DNA from: Streptomyces sp. NWU339
GTDB taxonomy: Bacteria; Actinomycetota; Actinomycetes; Streptomycetales; Streptomycetaceae
Direction: 5' to 3'
DNA: 64,000 nucleotides
Assembly: GCF_003143855.1 (NCBI RefSeq)
Contig: NZ_QFRK01000001.1
Coordinates: forward strand, 509,614-573,613
Under the pieces are notes generated by a model that saw only the letters and a list, made by a program, of their open reading frames with translations, was not told where the DNA came from and searched no databases. Position 1 is the first letter of the stretch. Every line of letters begins with the position of its first letter. This document shows positions 56,109 to 64,000 of this stretch, piece after piece. Position numbers and translations under genes: made by a program.

Positions 56109-56828
56109 CTATCCGCGTCGGCGCCGTGCACGCCCGGCGCGAGCGGCCTTCGCGCGCTTCGCCGCGAAGCGCACACCGCCGGGACTTTCCCCCACCTCGA
56201 CCCGCACCACCGTGGACATCGGATCCACCACACCCTCACCCACATGCACGACCGATGTCGCCACGGCGCCGAGCTTGCTCAGCGCCGAGGTCGCATTCTT
56301 CAGCTCCTCCTCGGCGGCATCACCCTTGAGCGCGAGCATCTCTCCGTACGGCCGAAGGAGGGGGATGCCCCACGTGGCGAGGCGGTCAAGGGGCGCCACG
56401 GCCCGTGCGGTCACCACGTGCACCGGAGACATCCGGCCCATGACCTCCTCGGCCCGGCCACGCACGACCGTCACATGGTCCAGTCCCAGCAGCTCCACGA
56501 CTTCGGTCAGGAAGGTGGTACGCCGCAGCAGTGGCTCCAGCAGTGTGATCTTGAGGTCCTCGCGGACCAGCGCCAATGGGATACCCGGCAGACCGGCACC
56601 CGAACCGACATCGCACACCGTGACGCCTTCGGGCACGACTTCCGAGAGCACCGCACAGTTCAGCAAATGCCGCTCCCACAGGCGCGGCACCTCCCGCGGG
56701 CCGATCAGACCACGCTGAACGCCCGCCTCAGCGAGCAGCTCCGCGTAACGCACCGCGTCCGCGAAGCGCTCGCCGAACACCTCGCGAGCCTGCTCGGGCG
56801 CGGGGGGAAGCTCCGCTGCCTCCGTCAC
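56109..56828 (-). CDS. rsmG: 16S rRNA m7G527 methyltransferase
   Basis: A 239-residue SAM-dependent methyltransferase (GidB). The SAM-binding motif is VCDVGSGAGLPGIPLALVRED near residue 72, followed by EPLLRRTTFLTEVVELLGL and VTARAVAPLDRLATW. The C-terminus is a basic tail (AKRAKAARAGRARRRRG). Modifies 16S rRNA and affects streptomycin sensitivity; loss-of-function mutations can raise antibiotic production in Streptomyces. Start GTG. Confidence 0.96.
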   Translation of the reverse strand: MTEAAELPPAPEQAREVFGERFADAVRYAELLAEAGVQRGLIGPREVPRLWERHLLNCAVLSEVVPEGVTVCDVGSGAGLPGIPLALVREDLKITLLEPLLRRTTFLTEVVELLGLDHVTVVRGRAEEVMGRMSPVHVVTARAVAPLDRLATWGIPLLRPYGEMLALKGDAAEEELKNATSALSKLGAVATSVVHVGEGVVDPMSTVVRVEVGESPGGVRFAAKRAKAARAGRARRRRG

Positions 56829-56898
56829 GGGGGACCGTCCTTCCGTAGCGTGCCGACATCGGGCGCCGACACCACAGAACTATCAGGCTGACAAAATT

Positions 56899-56927
56899 CG
56901 GCCCCGCCTGCGCAACAGACGGGGCCG
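56899..56927 (-). terminator. Terminator between jag and rsmG
   Basis: Perfect 8-base CGGCCCCG/CGGGGCCG arms (56899-56906 and 56920-56927), 13-base loop, just after the jag stop codon. Confidence 0.7.
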
Positions 56928-56944
56928 GTTGAACGTGGAACCGT

Positions 56945-57457
56945 TCAGGCGGGAAGCACGACGACGAAGCGCTGCGGCTCCTCGCCCTCGGACTCACTGT
57001 TCAGGCCGGCGGCCTTGACCGCGTCGTGCACGACCTTGCGCTCGAACGGCGTCATCGGGTCGAGCTTCACGGGCTCACCGCTGCTCTTGGCCTCGGCGGC
57101 GGCCTTCGCCCCCAGCTCGGACAACTCGGCCCGCTTCTTGGCGCGGTACCCCGCGATGTCGAGCATGAGCCGACTGCGGTCCCCGGTCTCCCGGTGCACG
57201 GCCAGACGCGTGAGCTCTTGGAGCGCTTCCAGCACCTCACCGTCCCGACCGACCAGCTTCTGCAGGTCACGGCCGGCCGAGTCGCTGATGATCGAGACGG
57301 AGGCACGGTCGGCCTCGACGTCCATGTCGATGTCACCGTCGAGGTCGGCGATGTCGAGCAGACCCTCCAGGTAGTCCGCTGCGATCTCACCTTCCTGCTC
57401 CAGGCGGGTCAGGGTGTCTGCGCCCTCGGCAGCGGTGGAGGTGGTGCCTTCCGTCAC
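56945..57457 (-). CDS. jag: Jag/KhpB-family RNA-binding protein
   Basis: A 170-residue protein. A KH domain (about residues 35-90, with KLVGRDGEVLEALQELTRLAVHRETG) is followed by an R3H domain (AEAKSSGEPVKLDPMTPFERKVVHDAVKA). It lacks the N-terminal Jag-N domain of Firmicutes. The usual partner of yidC in the rpmH-rnpA-yidD-yidC-jag cluster; binds RNA, possibly with KhpA. Confidence 0.93.
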   Translation of the reverse strand: MTEGTTSTAAEGADTLTRLEQEGEIAADYLEGLLDIADLDGDIDMDVEADRASVSIISDSAGRDLQKLVGRDGEVLEALQELTRLAVHRETGDRSRLMLDIAGYRAKKRAELSELGAKAAAEAKSSGEPVKLDPMTPFERKVVHDAVKAAGLNSESEGEEPQRFVVVLPA

Positions 57458-57472
57458 GGGATGGACTCCTTC

Positions 57473-58744
57473 TTACTTCTTGGACGGGGACTTGGGCCGC
57501 TGCGGGCCCTTGCGCTGTCCGGACTGGGCCCTGCTGCGGGTGCTTCCGCCGGACTTCGCGTTGCCCTTCTTGGCAGCGGCGGCGGGCTTGACGTCGTCCT
57601 GAGGCGTTTCGGGCTTGGACAGCGAGGTGGGCTCACCAGCCGCCTTCGCCGCACCGCCCTGCCGCTGGGACTTGGTCTGCCGCTTGGGCTGCTGACGCTT
57701 CGCGGTCTGGATCGTGGCCGTAGAGCCGTCCTCGGCCTGTGCGGCGGCCGTGGCATCGCCCTTGATCACCGCGCCATCGGTCTGGGCCACGAGGCCCGCC
57801 TTGCTCAGACCGTTGATGAACTTGCGCTCGTATTCGTTGCGGTCCCGGCCCTTGGCCATGATGGCCTTGACGATGGCACGCTCACGGCGGTTGCGGGTCT
57901 TGCCGTGGTGGGTGACGTGCTTGGCAAGGCGCTCCAGGTAAGCGGCCTGCGCCTTCGAACCCGGCGTCGGGTTGTTGTGGATGACGTACATCTGCTGGCC
58001 CATGGTCCACACGTTGGTGGTCAGCCAGTAGACGAGGACACCGACCGGGAAGTTGATGCCGAAGACGGCGAAGATGACGGGGAAGACATACATCAGCATC
58101 TTCTGCTGCTGCATGAACGGCGTCTTCACCGTGGTGTCGACGTTCTTCGTCATCAGCTGGCGCTGCGTGTAGAACTGCGACAGCGACATCAAGACGATCA
58201 TCAGGGCCGTGACGATCCGCACATCGGTCAGCGAGGCGTTGAGGGCTTCGACCTTGTCCGCGCTGTCCGTGAACTTCGCCGCGAGCGGGGCACCGAAGAT
58301 GTGCGCCTTCTGCGCACTCTCCAGCAGACGCTCGTTGATCACACCGATGGTGTCGTTGGACGCGATGCTGTTGAGCACGTGGTACAGAGCGAAGAAGAAC
58401 GGGGACTGCGCCAGGATGGGAAGGCACGAGGAGAGCGGGTTGGTACCCGCGTCCTTGTACAGCTTCATCATCTCTTCGGACTGACGCTGCTTGTCGTTCT
58501 TGTAGCGCTCCTGGATCTTCTTCATCTCCGGCTGGAGCGTCTGCATCGCGCGCGTCGCCTTGATCTGCTTCACAAAGAGCGGGATCAGGCAGATACGGAT
58601 CAGGATCACCAGGGACACGATGGACAGGCCCCAGGCCCACCCGGTGTCGGGGCCGAAGATGGCCCCGTACACGGAGTGGAACTGGACGATGACCCAGGAG
58701 ACAGGTGTCGTGATGAAGCTGAAGAGGCTGGCAATCGTGTCCAC
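57473..58744 (-). CDS. yidC: Membrane protein insertase YidC
   Basis: A 423-residue YidC/Oxa1 insertase. It has five core membrane helices, starting [26 protein letters not shown]. The cytoplasmic hydrophilic-groove segment is [20 protein letters not shown], with the conserved groove Arg; PVFYALYHVL-like [15 protein letters not shown] follows. A Lys/Gly/Ala-rich C-terminal tail (~110 residues) is long for the family. Inserts membrane proteins with or without SecYEG. GTG start. Confidence 0.96.
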   Translation of the reverse strand: MDTIASLFSFITTPVSWVIVQFHSVYGAIFGPDTGWAWGLSIVSLVILIRICLIPLFVKQIKATRAMQTLQPEMKKIQERYKNDKQRQSEEMMKLYKDAGTNPLSSCLPILAQSPFFFALYHVLNSIASNDTIGVINERLLESAQKAHIFGAPLAAKFTDSADKVEALNASLTDVRIVTALMIVLMSLSQFYTQRQLMTKNVDTTVKTPFMQQQKMLMYVFPVIFAVFGINFPVGVLVYWLTTNVWTMGQQMYVIHNNPTPGSKAQAAYLERLAKHVTHHGKTRNRRERAIVKAIMAKGRDRNEYERKFINGLSKAGLVAQTDGAVIKGDATAAAQAEDGSTATIQTAKRQQPKRQTKSQRQGGAAKAAGEPTSLSKPETPQDDVKPAAAAKKGNAKSGGSTRSRAQSGQRKGPQRPKSPSKK

Positions 58745-58747
58745 TAA

Positions 58748-59122
58748 TCATGCTCCTTGGGCATGGGGCGAGGTCTCTGCGGCCGGATTCGAAGGGCTCG
58801 TCGGACTTACGGAAGAAGTCTGTCCTTCGGTGGCCGGTTCGGCGGAGGCAGGCCCGCCCTTGCGTGCACGCCAGGCGTCACGCAACATTTCGTGCCACCG
58901 CGGGCGCTTGCGCGGCGGGACATGGTCCACGCCACCCAGCGACCACGGATTGCACCGCAGGATGCGCCAGGCCGTGAGTGCTGTGCCCTTGACGGCACCG
59001 TGCCGGTCGATGGCCGTGTAGCCGTAGTGGGAACACGACGGGTAGTACTTGCACACGGGCCCCAGCAGCGGACTGATCGTCCACTGATAGAGCTTGATCA
59101 GAGCCAGCAGCGGGTACTTCAT
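58748..59122 (-). CDS. yidD: Membrane protein insertion efficiency factor YidD
   Basis: A 124-residue protein, longer than usual (~75-85) by an acidic C-terminal tail. Hallmarks are [35 protein letters not shown] and [16 protein letters not shown], with three conserved Cys. Its start overlaps the rnpA stop by 4 bases (ATGA). Confidence 0.95.
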   Translation of the reverse strand: MKYPLLALIKLYQWTISPLLGPVCKYYPSCSHYGYTAIDRHGAVKGTALTAWRILRCNPWSLGGVDHVPPRKRPRWHEMLRDAWRARKGGPASAEPATEGQTSSVSPTSPSNPAAETSPHAQGA

Positions 59123-59490
59123 CGCGTGCCCCCTCCCAGCAGCCGCTGCAGAGCGGCATCCAGGTCTTGGGCCAGTTGTGCATGGTCGGCGTCGCCCGCG
59201 CCGGGCAGCGCTCGTACGACTACCAGGCTACCGGGGGGCAGCAGGGCTACTCGATCGCGCATCAGGTGGCGAAGTCTGCGCTTCACCTTGTTCCGCACGA
59301 CCGCTCCACCCACAGCCTTGCTCACGACGAAACCCGCACGTGTCGGGGGAGCGCTCTCCCCAGGCACATGCGGGTCCGTGACACCGCTGCGAAGGTGTAC
59401 GACGAGGTGCCTGCGTCCGGCCCGGCGTCCTCGTCGTACCGCGGTCGCGAAGTCCTCGCGCCGCCTCAGCCGGTTGTCGGTGGGCAGCAC
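59119..59490 (-). CDS. rnpA: Ribonuclease P protein component
   Basis: A 123-residue RNase P protein. The RNR motif is visible as [16 protein letters not shown] near residue 62, with the N-terminal [25 protein letters not shown]. It assists the RNase P RNA in tRNA 5' maturation. It lies 21 bases after rpmH. Confidence 0.96.
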   Translation of the reverse strand: MLPTDNRLRRREDFATAVRRGRRAGRRHLVVHLRSGVTDPHVPGESAPPTRAGFVVSKAVGGAVVRNKVKRRLRHLMRDRVALLPPGSLVVVRALPGAGDADHAQLAQDLDAALQRLLGGGTR

Positions 59491-59511
59491 GACGTCATGA
59501 CCTGATCGGGA

Positions 59512-59649
59512 TCAGGCGGACAGGCGGGCGCGACCCTTGCTACGGCGGGACGCGAGAATCGCGCGGCCGGCACGGGTGCGCATACGCAGCCGGAAGCCGT
59601 GGGTCTTCGCGCGACGACGGTTGTTCGGCTGGAAGGTGCGCTTGCTCAC
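59512..59649 (-). CDS. rpmH: 50S ribosomal protein L34
   Basis: 45 residues, [20 protein letters not shown] then [20 protein letters not shown] and ARLSA. GTG start. First gene of the rpmH-rnpA-yidD-yidC-jag cluster; divergent from dnaA across a 376-base gap. Confidence 0.98.
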   Translation of the reverse strand: MSKRTFQPNNRRRAKTHGFRLRMRTRAGRAILASRRSKGRARLSA

Positions 59650-60025
59650 TCGGGGGCTCCAGAAAGATGTCGTTGATTGCGGGGTGCCGTCCTGGCTGTC
59701 ACCGTGCGCCCACGAGTAGCTCGCGTTACGCCCGAGTGCACCGCTGACCGATCATCTTGCGCGATCTGTGCCCATCGGAGGCAGGCGGCAGCAGCCATCG
59801 ACAACTCGACCTCGTCACGGTACGCGCGGCTGCCTCCTTCGGTCAAACCAGCAGCCTCGGGGAGACACTTGTCCACAGGCTGGGGACAACGACTTGAACA
59901 GCACCGGCCGCCCTGACTACCGTGACGGAACTCCGATTCGTTCCTTTGTCCCTCGACCACCCCCTTTACAACCCCGACCCGTCCCCGAATCACACGTTCG
60001 AGGGACCTGTGAGAGAGCGTGCCCT
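59650..60025. promoter_or_regulatory. rpmH/dnaA divergent promoter region with two DnaA boxes
   Basis: No gene in this 376-base gap. A perfect TTGTCCACA at 59869-59877 and an opposed TTGTCCCCA (minus strand, 59881-59889) are separated by 3 bases, about 140-155 bases before the dnaA start codon. This matches known DnaA autoregulation of dnaA in Streptomyces. Confidence 0.8.
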
Positions 60026-61972
60026 GTGGCTGACGTACCTGCCGATCTTGCCGCAGTGTGGCCACGCGTCCTGGAAGAGCTGCTCGGAGAGGGCCGGGGC
60101 CAGGGAGTCGAGGGGAAGGACGAACACTGGATCCGGCGCTGCCAGCCGCTGGCACTGGTCGCCGACACCGCGCTGCTCGCCGTGCCGAACGAGTTCGCCA
60201 AGGGCGTGCTCGAGGGCCGCCTCGCGCCGATCGTCAGCGAAAGCCTGAGCCGCGAGTGCGGACGCCCCATCCGCATCGCCATCACCGTCGACGACTCCGC
60301 GGGGGAGCCCCCGGCTCCGCCGGCCGCCCGCCCCCAGCCGCGCTACGAGGAGCCCGAGTTCCCTCCCACCCGGCAGGACCGACCGGACCGGCAGGACCGC
60401 CAGGAACACGAGCAGTACGAGGGCTATGGCCGGCGCCGCGCCGACCAGGACCCCGGACCGCCCGGCGACCAGCTCCCCACCGCCCGCCCCGCCTACCCCT
60501 CGGAGTACCAGCGCCCGGAGCCCAGCTCCTGGCCGCGACCGGGTCAGGACGAGTACGGCTGGCATCAGCAGCGCCTCGGTTTCCCCGACCGCGACCCGTA
60601 CGCCTCGCCCTCGCAGAACGCCTACGGCTCCCCGGACGGCTACGGCGGCGCGCCCTCGCAGGACTACCGTCCGCAGCCGATGGAACGGCCCTCCTACGAG
60701 CAGCAGCGCTCCGACTACGAGACGTCACGCGCGGAGTACGACCGCAGTAACTACGACCGGGGCGGCTACGACCGCGGTGACTACGACCAGCGCGACACCG
60801 CCCGCCGCGAGCTCCCCGAGCCCCCGTCCGGCTCGGGGCACGTCCACCGCGGTGGCCCCGTCGGCCCGAACCTGCCCACGAGCGGGGCGCCCGGCCCACT
60901 GGCCGCACAGCCCGCGCCGGCGACCGGCCCCGGCGAGCCGACCGCGCGGCTGAACCCGAAGTACCTCTTCGACACGTTCGTCATCGGCGCCTCCAACCGC
61001 TTCGCGCACGCGGCGGCGGTGGCGGTCGCCGAGGCACCCGCGAAGGCGTACAACCCCCTGTTCATCTACGGGGAGTCCGGGCTCGGCAAGACCCACCTGC
61101 TGCACGCGATCGGACACTACGCGCGCAGTCTCTACCCCGGCACGCGGGTGCGGTACGTGAGCTCGGAGGAGTTCACCAACGAGTTCATCAACTCCATCCG
61201 CGACGGCAAGGGCGACAGCTTCCGCAAGCGGTACCGGGAGATGGACATCCTGCTCGTCGACGACATCCAGTTCCTCGCGGACAAGGAGTCGACGCAGGAG
61301 GAGTTCTTCCACACCTTCAACACGCTGCACAACGCCAACAAGCAGATCGTGCTCTCCAGTGACCGGCCGCCCAAGCAGCTGGTGACGCTGGAGGACCGGC
61401 TGCGGAACCGTTTCGAGTGGGGTCTGATCACCGACGTCCAGCCTCCGGAGCTGGAGACACGTATCGCGATCCTTCGCAAGAAGGCGGTGCAGGAGCAGCT
61501 CAACGCCCCGCCCGAGGTGCTGGAGTTCATCGCCTCCCGGATCTCGCGGAACATCCGCGAGCTGGAGGGCGCGCTGATCCGGGTGACGGCGTTCGCCTCG
61601 CTCAACCGGCAGCCGGTGGACCTCGGGCTGACGGAGATCGTCCTGAAGGACCTGATCCCCGGCGGCGACGACTCCGCGCCGGAGATCACCTCGACGGCCA
61701 TCATGAGCGCGACCGCCGACTACTTCGGGCTCACGGTCGAGGACCTGTGCGGCACCTCACGCGGCCGCGCCCTGGTGACCGCACGGCAGATCGCGATGTA
61801 CCTGTGCCGTGAGCTGACGGACCTGTCGCTGCCGAAGATCGGCGCGCTGTTCGGCGGCCGCGACCACACGACGGTGATGCACGCGGACCGCAAGATCCGC
61901 AACCTGATGGCGGAGCGACGCTCCATCTACAACCAGGTCACCGAGCTCACCAACCGCATCAAGGCCGGCTGA
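60026..61972 (+). CDS. dnaA: Chromosomal replication initiator protein DnaA
   Basis: A 648-residue initiator. Domain I ([20 protein letters not shown], residues 1-95) is followed by a ~200-residue disordered domain II rich in Asp, Arg, Tyr, Pro and Gln, characteristic of Streptomyces. The AAA+ domain III has Walker [10 protein letters not shown] (about 349-357) and Walker B LLVDDIQF (about 408). DNA-binding domain IV carries [11 protein letters not shown] (about 610). The GTG at 60026 begins the conserved domain I; the open frame extends upstream but is noncoding. Binds the boxes in oriC. Confidence 0.98.
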   Translation: MADVPADLAAVWPRVLEELLGEGRGQGVEGKDEHWIRRCQPLALVADTALLAVPNEFAKGVLEGRLAPIVSESLSRECGRPIRIAITVDDSAGEPPAPPAARPQPRYEEPEFPPTRQDRPDRQDRQEHEQYEGYGRRRADQDPGPPGDQLPTARPAYPSEYQRPEPSSWPRPGQDEYGWHQQRLGFPDRDPYASPSQNAYGSPDGYGGAPSQDYRPQPMERPSYEQQRSDYETSRAEYDRSNYDRGGYDRGDYDQRDTARRELPEPPSGSGHVHRGGPVGPNLPTSGAPGPLAAQPAPATGPGEPTARLNPKYLFDTFVIGASNRFAHAAAVAVAEAPAKAYNPLFIYGESGLGKTHLLHAIGHYARSLYPGTRVRYVSSEEFTNEFINSIRDGKGDSFRKRYREMDILLVDDIQFLADKESTQEEFFHTFNTLHNANKQIVLSSDRPPKQLVTLEDRLRNRFEWGLITDVQPPELETRIAILRKKAVQEQLNAPPEVLEFIASRISRNIRELEGALIRVTAFASLNRQPVDLGLTEIVLKDLIPGGDDSAPEITSTAIMSATADYFGLTVEDLCGTSRGRALVTARQIAMYLCRELTDLSLPKIGALFGGRDHTTVMHADRKIRNLMAERRSIYNQVTELTNRIKAG

Positions 61973-61989
61973 GCACCCGCAGGCCCCCG

Positions 61990-62027
61990 CAGAGGGCGTT
62001 CCCGGAGCACATCCGGGAACGCCCCTC
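61990..62027 (+). terminator. Terminator downstream of dnaA
   Basis: A near-perfect hairpin with 15-base arms and one bulged base (GAGGG/CCCCTC), starting 18 bases after the dnaA stop codon. Confidence 0.72.
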
Positions 62028-62626
62028 TTCGTGCGCCCGCCGACCGGCCTTCGCGTACCTGCCGACCGGTGGGGGCCGACCCTCGCGGCCTCCGGTGTCC
62101 CGCCCACTGTTCGATTTCGGCACCGGGTTACGGCTGTCCTCCACAGATGTGGCAACTTTCTCCCGTCCACATCCTGGGGACTGTGAAGTTGTCCCGAAAC
62201 TGTCCACAGCCCTGCTTGCTGGGGCAGCATCGAGCCAGGTCAACCGGCTGTGGATCCGTGGACAAGCGATCTCCACAGGCTGTGGACAAGCCGGTGCCCC
62301 ACAGGCTGTGCACAAAGTTTTCCACCAGCAACCCACAGGCTGAGGCCAGTTGTCCCCAATGATCAGGCGCTTCTCCACACGCCTGTCCACTGTTCGGCAA
62401 CGCCACGCGCCTCCTCACCGGGTCGAGTGAAAGGCGTCACAGCAAGGTGCCGAGGCCGCCTGTGGGAAAGACCGGCAAACCTGGGGACGGAGCTGGGGAG
62501 AACTCGCCCCTCCCTGTGCACGGAGTGTGCAGAACTTTTTGTTCTCCACAGAAACCCCGAGTTGTCCACCGCCTCCACCCACAGGCCCGGTGGACAAAAT
62601 CTTGGCCCTGAGCTGGGAAAACAAGG

Positions 62627-62660
62627 TTATCCACGGTATCCACAGGCCCTACTACTACTC
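62627..62660 (+). other. Candidate origin unwinding element: DnaA boxes plus DnaA-trio-like repeat
   Basis: TTATCCACG (62627-62635) and GTATCCACA (62636-62644) directly abut. They are followed by GGCC and then CTACTACTACTC (62649-62660), which on the opposite strand reads 3'-GAT-5' three times and a fourth variant. This order (box, GC spacer, trio) is that of the B. subtilis basal unwinding system. Confidence 0.6.
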
Positions 62661-62890
62661 CCAACTAGAGAGAGGGAGAAATTCGTTTCGAAGAGGGTCC
62701 TGTGCACAACTCGCCGGTTCGACGCCGACTGCCGCTCGTCACGACTTGACCCCGAGGGGCACCTACTGTCAGTGCGGTGCGTCAGACTGGTCTCCGGTGT
62801 CCTTCCCTCACAGAGGCAGACGACACCGAGGCAGACGACGAAGGCGAAGCAGGGCGTGAGAACGCCGGCAACAGCAGGAGGCGGCTTACG

Positions 62891-64000
62891 GTGAAGATCC
62901 GGGTGGAACGCGACGTACTCGCGGAGGCAGTGGCCTGGGCTGCGCGCAGCCTCCCGGCCCGTCCGCCGGCGCCGGTCCTCGCCGGCTTGCTGCTGAAGGC
63001 GGAGGAGGGACAGCTGAGCCTGTCCAGCTTCGACTACGAGGTCTCCGCACGGGTCTCGGTGGAGGCGGAGGTCGAGGAGGAGGGCACCGTCCTCGTCTCG
63101 GGCCGTCTGCTCGCCGACATCTCCCGCGCGCTCCCCAACCGGCCGGTGGAGATTTCCACAGACGGTGTGCGGGCGACGGTGGTGTGCGGTTCCTCGCGGT
63201 TCACACTCCACACCCTGCCGGTGGAGGAGTACCCGGCCCTGCCTCAGATGCCGAACGCGACAGGCACCGTCCCCGGCGAGGTCTTCGCGTCCGCCGTGCA
63301 GCAGGTCGCCATCGCGGCCGGCCGGGACGACACCCTGCCCGTCCTGACCGGTGTCCGCATCGAGATCGAGGGCGACACGGTGACGCTGGCCTCCACCGAC
63401 CGCTACCGCTTCGCGGTCCGCGAGTTCCTGTGGAAGCCGGAGGACCCGGAGGCCTCGGCGGTCGCCCTGGTGCCCGCGAAGACGCTCCTGGACACCGCCA
63501 AGGCGCTGACCAGCGGCGACCAGGTGATCCTTGCGCTGTCCGGCTCGGGCGCGGGCGAGGGGCTGATCGGCTTCGAAGGAGCGGGCCGCCGCACCACCAC
63601 GCGGCTGCTGGAGGGCGACCTCCCGAAGTACCGCACGCTGTTCCCGACCGAGTTCAACAGCGTCGCCGTCATCGAGACCGCCCCCTTTGTGGAGGCCGTC
63701 AAGCGCGTGGCCCTGGTCGCCGAGCGCAACACCCCGGTGCGGCTCAGCTTCGAGCAGGGCGTGCTCATCCTGGAGGCCGGCTCCAGCGACGACGCACAGG
63801 CTGTGGAAAGGGTCGACGCCCAGCTGGAGGGCGATGACATCTCGATCGCCTTCAACCCGACGTTCCTGCTGGACGGCCTGAGCGCCATCGACTCCCCGGT
63901 GGCGCAGCTGTCGTTCACCACGTCCACCAAGCCCGCGCTGCTCAGCGGCAGGCCTGCGGTGGACGCGGAGGCGGACGACGCCTACAAGTACCTGATCATG
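62891..64000 (+). CDS. dnaN: DNA polymerase III beta sliding clamp (3' end cut by window)
   Basis: 370 codons are present and the window ends inside the C-terminal YKYLIM motif, so only about six residues are missing. It starts MKIRVERDVLAEAVAWAARS (GTG, with GGAGG 8 bases upstream) and shows the three clamp domains, including ALPQMPNATG, STDRYRFAVRE and AERNTPVRL. It tethers DNA polymerase III to the template. No internal stop. Confidence 0.98.
   Translation, partial: MKIRVERDVLAEAVAWAARSLPARPPAPVLAGLLLKAEEGQLSLSSFDYEVSARVSVEAEVEEEGTVLVSGRLLADISRALPNRPVEISTDGVRATVVCGSSRFTLHTLPVEEYPALPQMPNATGTVPGEVFASAVQQVAIAAGRDDTLPVLTGVRIEIEGDTVTLASTDRYRFAVREFLWKPEDPEASAVALVPAKTLLDTAKALTSGDQVILALSGSGAGEGLIGFEGAGRRTTTRLLEGDLPKYRTLFPTEFNSVAVIETAPFVEAVKRVALVAERNTPVRLSFEQGVLILEAGSSDDAQAVERVDAQLEGDDISIAFNPTFLLDGLSAIDSPVAQLSFTTSTKPALLSGRPAVDAEADDAYKYLIM

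Larger units (their letters stand above)
61973..62890. other. Chromosomal origin of replication oriC
   Basis: 918 bases between dnaA and dnaN without genes. About 18 DnaA-box-like 9-mers occur from 62137 to 62709. Best are minus-strand TTGTCCACA (62281-62289), TTGTCCACG (62257-62265) and TTGTGCACA (62307-62315, 62701-62709). Plus-strand boxes include CTGTCCACA (62200), TTCTCCACA (62371, 62542) and TTGTCCACC (62562). A paired TTATCCACG/GTATCCACA at 62627-62644 precedes a CTA-repeat. The box number and mixed orientation match Streptomyces oriC. Confidence 0.95.

Noticed and set aside
59768..60025. Upstream extension of the dnaA frame (86 extra codons)
   Set aside because: It crosses the DnaA-box promoter region, has no family similarity and lacks a ribosome site. 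DnaA domain I begins at the GTG at 60026.

Overview
The window is a high-GC actinobacterial chromosome segment, almost certainly from a Streptomyces. It carries ssgA with its IclR-type activator ssgR, about 12 parS-type sites (consensus GTTTCACGTGAAAC), a DnaA with a very long domain II, an oriC with about 18 DnaA boxes between dnaA and dnaN, TTA codons confined to regulators, and the gene order known around Streptomyces oriC. There are no tRNAs, rRNAs, CRISPR arrays, insertion sequences or prophages. It reads as a conserved core region, not a mobile or defence island.

Layout. 1-3.1 kb: cydB (partial) and cydA behind a perfect Rex operator, then hisC. 3.6-8.7 kb: a LacI-type regulator with a TTA codon, a metallophosphoesterase, a membrane protein and a TerD-VWA fusion. 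8.8-12.6 kb: thiC behind a TPP riboswitch with an unusually large extra arm, and a divergent YibE/F membrane protein. 12.7-14.1 kb: ssgA/ssgR, for sporulation-linked cell division. 14.3-24.2 kb: small membrane and cupin proteins, a tyrosine phosphatase/PLP enzyme pair, a TTA-containing LysR regulator, NUDIX, GNAT, MFS, MarR and serine hydrolase genes. 24.2-29.3 kb: dnaB, a MATE exporter and the rpsF-ssb-rpsR-rplI cluster. 29.5-36.8 kb: envelope genes (FemX-type ligase, alanine-racemase-fold protein, GT87-type membrane protein, class A penicillin-binding protein). 37-42.5 kb: padR-ino1 with a perfect palindromic operator, an MFS transporter, a small membrane protein and cca. 42.7-51 kb: DUF6049-like secreted protein, murJ, a membrane pseudokinase, sigM and its anti-sigma factor. 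51.2-52.5 kb: trxB-trxA behind a SigR-type promoter. 52.6-56.8 kb: GNAT, parB, parA, rsmG. 56.9-59.6 kb: jag, yidC, yidD, rnpA, rpmH. 60 kb to the end: dnaA, oriC and the start of dnaN.

How it works together. The right half is the replication and segregation control centre: DnaA acts at oriC, DnaN and DnaB join the replisome, and ParA/ParB act on the parS sites. All recognised parS sites lie on the parAB side of oriC, from 10.8 to 56 kb. Several are built into other elements: the centres of large perfect palindromes between convergent genes, the 5' regions of parA and parB, an anti-sigma gene, and the extra arm of the thiC riboswitch. DnaA-box-like sequences also lie upstream of dnaB, parA and dnaA, which suggests a wider DnaA-linked network. 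The envelope genes (murJ, PBP, FemX, pseudokinase) and the oxidative-stress genes (trxBA) are typical oriC neighbours in this genus.

The most notable observations are the parS-like palindrome inside the TPP riboswitch, the two abutting parS-centred palindromes at 41 kb, a DnaA-trio-like unwinding element at 62.6 kb in oriC, the DnaA-box cluster upstream of dnaB, and the MurJ/pseudokinase pair that mycobacteria carry as one fused protein.
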